Source: Microcebus murinus
Taxonomy: Eukaryota; Chordata; Mammalia; Primates; Cheirogaleidae
NCBI RefSeq assembly: GCF_040939455.1
Contig: NC_134106.1
Location: 42,368,001 to 42,432,000, forward strand
Direction of reading: 5' to 3'
DNA length: 64,000 nucleotides
Shown: positions 56,534 to 64,000 of the stretch, in pieces
How the letters are laid out: each line of letters starts with the position of its first letter
Position numbering within the stretch: position 1 is the first letter of the stretch
The notes under the pieces: generated by a model
What the model was told of the DNA's origin: nothing
Database searches by the model: none
Seen by the model: only the letters and a program-made list of their open reading frames with translations
Program-made: the position numbers and the translations under genes

Positions 56534-58047
56534 TTTTTTTTTAAATTCAGAATATTATGGTAATATAAATGTTTTATTATGTGGATTACTTCTGTACCAC
56601 TTGAGTCAAAGTTATAAGTGTGCCCATTACTCATATAGTGTAAATTGTACTCATTAGGTATGATTTCAACCAACTCCTTCTCCCCACTTGCATGATTTCC
56701 ATTGTGTTTTACTTCCATTGTGCACATGAGTGCTGGCTGATTAGTTCTAACTTAATAGTGATTACATGAGGTATTTGTTTTTCCATTCTTGTGATACTTC
56801 ACTTAGGAGGATGGTCTCTAGTTACATCCAGATTGTTGAGGGTTTTTAACATAAAAGGGTGCTGGGTAATGTTGAGTGCTCTTTCAGCATCTGTTGAGAT
56901 GATCATATAATCTTTATTTTTACTTCTGCTTATGTAGTGAATCTCATTTATTGATTTATGTATGTTGAACAATTTTTGCATCTCTGGGACAAAGCCCATT
57001 AGGTCATGGTGGATTATTTTTTTTGATGTGCTGTTGAAATTAGTTTGCTAATATTTTGTTGAGGATTTTTGTACATATATTCATCACGAATACAGGAACT
57101 TTGTGTAGAATTAAGTGTTACTCTTGGAATTGATTTCTAGTCTTATTCCACTGTGGTCTGAGAAAATACATGGTATGATTTGCACTTTTTTGAATTTGTA
57201 AAATATGGTCTAAGATATGGTAAATCTTGGATAATGTCCCATGTGCTGATAAAGGAGAATGTATATTCAGTAATTTTGAGATAGATAGTTCTGTAAATGT
57301 CTGTTAGTTCCATTTGTTCTAGGGTCCCATTTAAGCCTAGTGTTTCTTTCTTTATTCTCTGCTCAATGACCTGTCCAGCTCTGATAGTGGAGTGTTTAAG
57401 TCCCTGGCAATTGCAATGGTGCTATTCATCTCTCTGCTTAGATCTAGTAGAATTTGCTTTGTGAATTTGGGAGCTCATTTGTTAGGTGTATTTATGTTTA
57501 GTATTGTTATATCTTCTTGTTTAATTGCTCCTTCTAACATTTTATAATGATCATATTTGTCTTTATCATTGTTTGAATTGACTTAAACTCAATTTTATCT
57601 GATATGACAGTGACTATACCTGCTCTATTGTGGTTTTCATTTCCATGGAATATTTTTTTTTATCCCTGACCTTTAATTTGTGAGTCTTTGTGGGTTAGAT
57701 GTGTTTCCTGGAGACAGCAGATGGTTGTGTTGTGTTTTTTCATCCATTCAGCCTGCTTATTTCTTTTGAGTGGCACATTCAAGTCATTAATGTTGACTGA
57801 TAGAATTGATAAGTGGGATGGATGCTATTCTATTTATCAAGTTGGGTAGTATCTTATTGCTTTCTTTTCACTCTTATGTTATTGTTTTAATGAGTTGTGA
57901 GCTTTGGCTTTTGGGTGATTTTACACTGGTGGGTATCTATTGTGATGATGCATGTATAATACAGTTCTGAGGATTTTCTGTAGGTCAGGTCTGGTGGTGA
58001 CAAATTCCCTCAGTGTTTGCTTGTCTGGAAAATACTTTATTTCCCAT
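56534..58047 (-). mobile_element. Lemur-type L1, internally deleted, minus strand
   Basis: T-run (56534-56542), lemur-type 3' UTR and ORF2 end to about 56835. It then jumps to reverse transcriptase-region sequence ('aacataaaagggtgctgggt', 'cttatgtagtgaatctcatt'), skipping most of the ORF2 C-terminus. It continues through the endonuclease (57140-57950) and into the ORF1 C-terminus ('aattccctcagtgtttgctt'). It ends at a junction with a sense L1. No coding frame survives. Confidence 0.8.
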
Positions 58048-58050
58048 GAA

Positions 58051-59790
58051 GAACTGGAACAAGACAAGGGTGATCACTGTCACTACTTCTATTCAACATA
58101 ATACTGGAAGTCCTAGTCAGAGCAATCAGACAAGAGAAAGAAATAACAAGTATTCCAAATAGGCCAATCTTGTATCTTGTATCTAGAAAATCCCAAATAC
58201 TCCACCAAGAGATTCCAGGACTTGATAAGCAAAATCTCACGTTACAAAATCAATGTGCATAAATAAGTACCATTTCTATATACCAATAACCATATTCAGT
58301 ATCATTCATGATAGCACAAAGCAAATAAAACTCTTAGAAATATACTTAGCCAAGAAGGTGAAAGATCCCTACAAGGAGAATTACAAAACACTGAGGAAAG
58401 AAATTGCAGATGACACAAACAAATATCATGCTCATGGATTGGTAGAATCCACATCATTAAAATATCCATACTACCTAAAGTGATTGATAGATTCAACACA
58501 ATCTCCATTAAAATACCAATGTTTTATTTCACAAATATGAAAAAAATAACTCTATGCTTTCATTTAGAACAAAAAAGACCTTGTATAGCCAAAACAATCT
58601 TAAGAAAAAAGAACAAATCTAGAGGCATCACATTACCAGACTTCAAACTATACTACAAGACTCGAGTAACTAAAACAGTATGGTATTGGTACAAAATTAG
58701 AGACATAGATCAATGAAACAAAATAGAAATCCCAGATATAAAACCATCTACCTACAAATGATCTTCACCAAAGCAGAAAACAACATACAATGGGGAAAAT
58801 AAATTCTATTCGATAAATGGTGCCAGGAAAATTTGATAGCCACATTCAGAAGAGTAAAACAGGACCCCTATCTCTCACCATTCACAAAAATTAATTGAAG
58901 ATGGATAAAATACTTAAATGTAAGGCATGAAGTCATAAAAATTGTAGAAGAAAATGCAGAACAAAAATTCTTCTATATATTAGCCTGGGCAAAGAATTTA
59001 TGACTATGACCCAGAGGCAATATGGCAACAATAAAAATAAATAAATGGGACTTGGTTACATTAAAAAGCTTCTACATAGCAAAAGACATAACTAACAGAG
59101 AAAATAGGCAACTTACAGAATAAGAGAAAGTATTCACAAAATATATACCAGATAAAAGACTGATATTCAGAATCTACAACAACTCAAATAAATCAAAAAG
59201 AAAAAACAACCCCATTAAAAGGCACGAACAGAAACTTTTCAAAAGTAGATAAGCAAATAGCCAACAAACCTATGAAAAAATGCTCAATGTCCCTAAACAT
59301 TAGGGAAATGCAAATTAAAACCACAATGAGATATTGCCTTACCCCTGTCAGAATGGCCATTATTAAAAAGTCCATAAACAATAGATGCTGGCATGGATGC
59401 AGAGAGAAAGGAATGCTTATACTCTGTTGGCAGAACTGTAAACTAGTAACTTCTATGGGAAGCAGTGTGGAGCTTCCTCAAAAAACTAAAAGTAGACCTA
59501 CCATTTGATCCAAAAATCCTACCACTGGGTATCTACCCAAAAGAAATAAGTAATTTTATCATAAAGACACCTGCACTGTAATATTTATTGCAGCACAATT
59601 TACAATAGCAACGATGTGGAATCAACTTAAGTGCTCACCAGTTCATGAGTGGATTATCAAAATGTGCTATATGTATTCTATAGAGTACTTCTCAGCCATA
59701 AAAGAAAATGAATTAATGTCTTTTGCAGAAATTTATAGAACTGCAGACCATTATCCTAGGTAAAGTATCTCAATAATGGAAAAAACAAAC
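58051..59790 (+). pseudogene. L1 ORF2 reverse transcriptase and C-terminal region, broken
   Basis: This is the C-terminal part of the L1 reverse transcriptase protein, read across several frames. Visible blocks are: after the catalytic region, LLEIYLAKKVKDPYKENYK at about 58340; then a zinc-knuckle-adjacent C-terminal stretch near 59272 ([20 protein letters not shown]); and 'tactggcatggatgc'-type sequence near 59385. Roughly half of a normal ORF2 is present. Inactive. Confidence 0.75.
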
Positions 59791-60068
59791 ACCACATGTA
59801 CTGTCTAGTAAGTTGGAATTAACCAATGGACACATATGATCACAGAGGGAACTAAAAGTAACTGGAAGTCAAGAAGGGGGAAAGGGGTTAAAGGGTTAAG
59901 GAGTTAAAGGAGGGGAGGGGTTAAAACCTACCTGATGGGTACAATGGACACTATTCAGGTGATGGGCACACAAATAGTCTTGAGTCAAGCATAATAAAAT
60001 CTGTCCATGTTGCAAAAACCTTTGCACCTCCTTAATACTTGGGAAAAAAAAAAAAGAAAAAAAAAAAA
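58051..60068 (+). mobile_element. Older L1, 5'-truncated, plus strand
   Basis: Sense ORF2 starts in the reverse transcriptase ('gaactggaacaagacaaggg', 'ctggaagtcctagtcagagc') and runs to the C-terminus. Partial frames (58253-58483, 58480-58716, 59272-59508) carry YLAKKVKDPYKENYKTLRKE and [16 protein letters not shown]. The 3' UTR ends in A-rich sequence (60044-60068). The tail ('ctattcaggtgatgggcaca') differs from the lemur-type 3' UTR. Frameshifts and stops throughout. Confidence 0.8.
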
Positions 60069-60213
60069 GAGAAACAAAATCTTTCAAGGTAAGCAAAATA
60101 AAACAAGACAAAACAAAACAAAACACCCTGCACCTAATACTGATGTTAAGGATACATAATTAACACAAAGTGTTTTTGCAGATGGATTCATTCACCTCTT
60201 GTACTTTACTATA
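60069..60213. other. A-rich junction sequence
   Basis: An (AAAAC)n-like stretch at 60095-60125 directly follows the L1 poly-A tail and is probably a degenerate tail. Confidence 0.5.
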
Positions 60214-60821
60214 CAATATTCCTTTTCTTATCTGCAGAGGATATGTTATGAGACCCTCAGTAGATTCCTGAAATTGTAAATAGGACTGAACTCTGTACAT
60301 ACTGTGCACAGATTTGTTTTTCTTTCTTCACAATTTCAAGGATAAAATATTCATTCTTACCACAGATCTTGCCAACATCAGCATAGGATTTTTTTTCTTT
60401 CCTTATTAAGTTGAGAACTTTAACATTTTTATTTTAAGGAAGCATTTTATGGCTTCTCTTTGGCATATCTGAATTGCCAGGATAACAATTCTCATGCTCT
60501 GGGGTTATTATTGAGTAAAATAAGAGTTATTAGAACACAGACACTCTGAAGCTGCAACAGTCCATCTGATAATTGGGATGACTACTAAGTGAATAAAAGG
60601 AGGTTAGCATATACAACATGGATACTCTGGACAAAGGGTTATTCACTTCCTTGGGACGGAGAGAGATGATGTGAGATTTCATCACAGTATTCAGAATGGT
60701 GAATGATTAAGAACTTATAAATCATTTATTTTGGGAATTTTCCATTTAATATTTTTGGATTGCAGTGACTGCAAGTAACTGAAACTGTGAAAACAAAACC
60801 ACAGATAAGAAGGGACTACTG
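60214..60821. mobile_element. TcMar-Tigger-like DNA transposon, nonautonomous
   Basis: The ends CAATATTCCTTTTCTTATC and (reverse complement of the right end) CAGTAGTCCCTTCTTATC form imperfect terminal inverted repeats. They are flanked by TA on both sides (60212-60213 and 60822-60823). Internal text ('gagaccctcagtagattcct', 'gaaattgtaaataggactga', 'acagataagaagggactact') recalls Tigger/MER44-type elements. No transposase frame is seen in 608 bp. Confidence 0.75.
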
Positions 60822-60823
60822 TA

Positions 60824-61817
60824 CTACAAATATTATGTTGGCATAATCATAAGAAGCAGTCAGGTCTGGTAGTATGTGGAAATACCTTTCTAAATTTGAT
60901 TGTTGACTAAATTTTTATATAAAGTTTCAATAATAAATGCTAATATTACTTTTTGGAGATATAAACACTGGATATTCAATTTTGAACACATAAAAATTTC
61001 TTCCTTTCCTGCTTCTTTATAGATTGAGCACTAACAACAAATTATGTGGCAAAAATTATTTGCAAATATACATATCTAGACTCATCACAAATTTAAGTAA
61101 ATAGAAATGAAAGAGTCCTCTTATCTCCAGTAAGAAATGGATTGAAAACTCTCACAGACCCTCTTTATTTCCCTTTCATTAAAAAGGTTTTTGTGAATGT
61201 GGCTTCAGCTGGGGCAAAGAATAATTCTTTGTTTCACAAAATTTGGAATGATTTGACAGAGATTTTTGTCATGATGAGTGGGAAGATGCTACTTTTTCTG
61301 TTTTCAAAAATGCATATTTAGACTATTTTCTTCAGGAGACAGTTAGAGAAAGATGTGGGTAAAAGTACAAAGTGCCCTAGTAAACCCTGTAAAAATATAA
61401 CTGAGTCATAAAGGAGAGAATGAAAATGGGATGGGAGAAGAGTCCCTGTCCTGTGAATTATTTGTTGCACTTTTTGAAACTATCTGGTTGTCATAAGAAG
61501 GAGGAATCTGAGAAGCTCTCAGGAAATCTTTATTATACAAAGATACACTCATCTAAGCTTCCTAGACAAAGGGGAAAAAACCCACACACTCAAGGAAAGT
61601 TCCACATGATATATTATATGGTAGATGGTTAAGTAAATTCAATGAGACCTATTTGTCTTCACAGCCCAAATGATCTATTTAGAATTTCTAGACATTTTGA
61701 CTACCTAGAAAAAATTATATTTCCTTTTTATTGTTATGAAGAAACTATGGAATAAATGTCCAGAGTGGAGCGGAACTCTCTTCTGTTATATTTATTCTTA
61801 TATATAACCATGTATTC
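60824..61817. other. Unassigned sequence
   Basis: About 1 kb with no recognised repeat or gene. A 70-codon frame at 61420-61632 shows no similarity. Confidence 0.4.
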
Positions 61818-62790
61818 ATTTTTTTCAAGTTATTAATGTATAATTTTCATAAAATAAAATTTACCCATTTTAAATTTATAAGTTACTAAATTTTGACAAG
61901 TGTACACAGTTGTGTAACAACCACCACAGTGATGATATAGAATAGTTCCATTATTTTATCTATCATATATGAACATTCAATATTTTCCTTGCCCATTGGC
62001 AATGAATTCCCTCCCATTACCCTAACCCTAGGTAACCACTAATTTGTTTTCCTGCCACAGTAAGAGTGCCACTCTAGAATTTCATATAAATGGAATTATA
62101 CAGTATGTAGTAATTTGTTTTACATTAATTCACTTTGAGTAATATTTTTTGATGTTTATCTATGTTGTAGCATTTATTACTCATTTGTTATTTTTTATTT
62201 TATTGATGGATAGTATTCCTCTGTTCAGGGGTGTGTGTGTGTGTGTATGTGTGTGTGCGTGTGTACACCAATTTGTTTATCCATTCACCAGTTGACGAAT
62301 GTGGCTATACCTAATTTGGGACAATCATGAATAATCCTGCTAAGAACAATCATTTAAACACCTATCTGTAGCCATATGCTTTCTTTTTTCTTTGGTAGTG
62401 GAATACCTGGGTTATGTTTAAATGTGTATAACTTTAAAATACAACCGTACTGTTTTACAAAATGATTGTATTTCTTTATATTCTCACTAGTGATGCTGGC
62501 TTCATACAATTAGATAGGAAGCATTCCCTTTTTCTATTTTCTGTGAGAGATTTTGTAGAATTGAAATTGTTTCTTTCTTAAATGTTTGATAGATTTGCTA
62601 GTGAAACCATCTGAGCCTAGAGTTATTTTTTCCCCATTGGGAGTTATTTTAATGACACACTCAATAACTTATATATCATATAGATTATATCTATACAGAG
62701 ATTGTAATACATATTAAATATAATAAAAATAATCTCTGTCTAAATAGCCATATATATGTGTGTGTATGTGTATTCTTTTTTCTTTATCTC
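61818..62790 (-). mobile_element. Ancient L1M, 3' UTR and ORF2 pieces
   Basis: In antisense: 3' UTR ('taccctaaccctaggtaacc', 'atttcatataaatggaatta'), ORF2 C-terminus ('ttatccattcaccagttgac'), then after a deletion near 62480 the reverse transcriptase region ('gctggcttcatacaattaga', 'aaaccatctgagcctagagt'). A (TG)n array interrupts it. Confidence 0.75.
62230..62264. repeat. (TG)n microsatellite, interrupted
   Basis: A GT array with TA and GC interruptions inside the L1M. Confidence 0.9.
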
Positions 62791-62825
62791 TCATTATCCA
62801 TGTATTACATTTCTTCTTTAGAGTT

Positions 62826-63081
62826 TTGTTTTTATTTCAGCATATTACAGGGGTACAAATTTTAAGGTTACGTATAATGCCCTTGCCCCCCTCCTTCCTC
62901 AAGTCAGAGCTTCAAGTGTGACCATCTCCCAGACGGTGCACATCTCACTCCTCCCCCCTCTAACCATCCTCATATAACCATCTAATCTTCAACAAACCAG
63001 ACAAAAACATGCACTGAGGAAAAGAATCCTTATTCAATAAATGGTGCTGGAAAAACTGGATAGCCATGTGTAGAAGGCTGG
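62826..63081 (-). mobile_element. Young L1 with inverted 5' part, nested in older L1
   Basis: 62826-62965 is the lemur-type 3' UTR in antisense ('tttcagcatattacaggggt', 'gaccatctcccagacggtgc'). At about 62970 the sequence flips to sense ORF2 ('accatctaatcttcaacaaa', 'attcaataaatggtgctgga') until 63081. This is the structure left by twin priming. Older L1 sequence lies on both sides. Confidence 0.75.
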
Positions 63082-63089
63082 AATTGAGG

Positions 63090-63585
63090 ACATATTCTAA
63101 ATTTTCTATTCTTATATATTTGTTAAGATTTTGTTTGATGACCAATAATATGTTCTATCTTTGTGCATATTTTATTTGCACTTGAGAAGAATACATATTC
63201 TTCTGCTATTGGTCAAAGTGTTCTATAAATGTAAATCACGTCAAATTGATTGATCATGTTTTTCAGGTCATTTATATTTGATTTTTTTGCCTACTTGTTT
63301 TATCACTTATTTGATAAAAAGGTGGTGCTTTCTTCTAATATGATTGTGAATTTGTCTATTTCTCTTTTCAGATCAATCAGTTTTTGTCTCATGTATTTTT
63401 AAGGTCTGTTAGGTTTGTGTGCATTTAGAAGTTTTATGTCTTCTTGGAAAACTTTCTTATATCCCTCTCTATCCTTGACTATTTTCCTTATTCTGAAATC
63501 TACTTGATCTGATATTAGTATAGCTACTTCATCTTTCTTTTGGTTAGTGACTACATGGTGTGTCTTTTCTCATCCTTTAATTTTA
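63090..63585 (-). mobile_element. Ancient L1M ORF2 endonuclease region
   Basis: Antisense phrases 'cagatcaatcagtttttgtc', 'tttatgtcttcttggaaaac', 'tctacttgatctgatattag' and 'tagctacttcatctttcttt' match the antisense endonuclease region of old L1. It is probably the continuation of the L1M at 61818 beyond the nested insertion. Confidence 0.65.
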
Positions 63586-64000
63586 AAACATTCTTCTGGA
63601 ATGATTTTAGATTTACTGTGAGTTGCAAAGGTATTGTAAGAGTTCCCATATATTAATATCTCTCATCCAGTTCCACTAATGTCAATATTTTACATTACTA
63701 TGGTTTATTTCTAAAATCTTAGATACCAATATTTATTAGTTTTCCAGCAGTGTTATTGCTCTGTCACAGGATTCAATCTAGGACAACATATTTATCTGGT
63801 CACCATTTCTTCTTAGTCTTTTGTGTCTGTTACCATTTCTGTCCTTCCTTGTTTCCTATGTCCTTGCCAGTCTTAAGGAGTCCTGCCCAGGTATATGTGA
63901 AATTACTCTTAATTTGGAATTGTCTGATGTTTTCCTTATTACTAGACTGGTATTATGGGTATCAGGAAAGAAAACTGTATAAGTGAACTGCCCTTCTCAA
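63586..64000 (-). mobile_element. Ancient L1M 3' UTR, continues past the window
   Basis: 'atgattttagatttactgtg', 'gagttcccatatattaatat', 'gatttccagcagtgttattg'-like and 'tggaattgtctgatgttttc' followed by 'agactggtattatgggtatc' match an old L1M 3' UTR in antisense. A 78-codon frame on the plus strand here is chance. Confidence 0.55.

Overview
This window is AT-rich mammalian nuclear DNA with no functional gene that I can support. Everything recognisable is transposable-element debris, simple repeats and unannotated unique sequence. The best taxonomic clue is one SINE at 27227-27560. It is an Alu of the kind found in strepsirrhine primates: a long A/T-rich insertion between the monomers and a right-arm ending in a GCTGTGAGCTAGGCTGAC-type motif. 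Several L1 copies share a 3' UTR unlike the human L1PA type. I infer a lemur-like strepsirrhine primate. The density of L1 and the scarcity of Alu suit a gene-poor AT-rich isochore or a very large intron.

Layout. 1-4 kb holds an old L1 3' end and then a 2.8 kb hAT DNA transposon with decayed transposase coding sequence (minus strand), itself interrupted by a young L1 3' end. 5.7-10.7 kb is a rearranged L1 on the minus strand with an inverted 5' end, a deletion in ORF2 and a foreign block inside ORF1. 10.8-11.4 kb is a MIR cluster. 12.1-14.3 kb is an ancient L1/HAL1-like element on the plus strand. 14.8-15.1 kb is a Tigger-like element. 17.8-18.8 kb holds two MaLR-type LTRs around a (GA)n array. 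20-24.8 kb is a run of three older L1 pieces on the plus strand. 26.4-28.2 kb holds an LTR, an ancient repeat and the Alu. 29-34 kb holds scattered hAT MITEs, L1 fragments and a tiny L1 insertion that seems to carry a 3' transduction. 35.5-41.6 kb is a near full-length but dead L1 (minus). 42-55 kb is mostly unique sequence with MIR, MER5A, ancient repeats and one truncated L1. 56.5-60.1 kb is a head-to-head L1 pair, 60.2-60.8 kb a Tigger-like element, and 61.8-64.0 kb older L1 with a nested, 5'-inverted young L1.

The open reading frames in the window are short. Those that read as protein are fragments of L1 ORF1, L1 ORF2 or hAT transposase. No operon, CRISPR array or tRNA was seen. Seven insertions carry the lineage-specific L1 3' UTR and all seven are on the minus strand. 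This is what one might expect inside an intron of a plus-strand gene, but that is inference. Identifications rest on recalled consensus sequences and visible target-site duplications (TSDs). Subfamily names are tentative and many edges are approximate.
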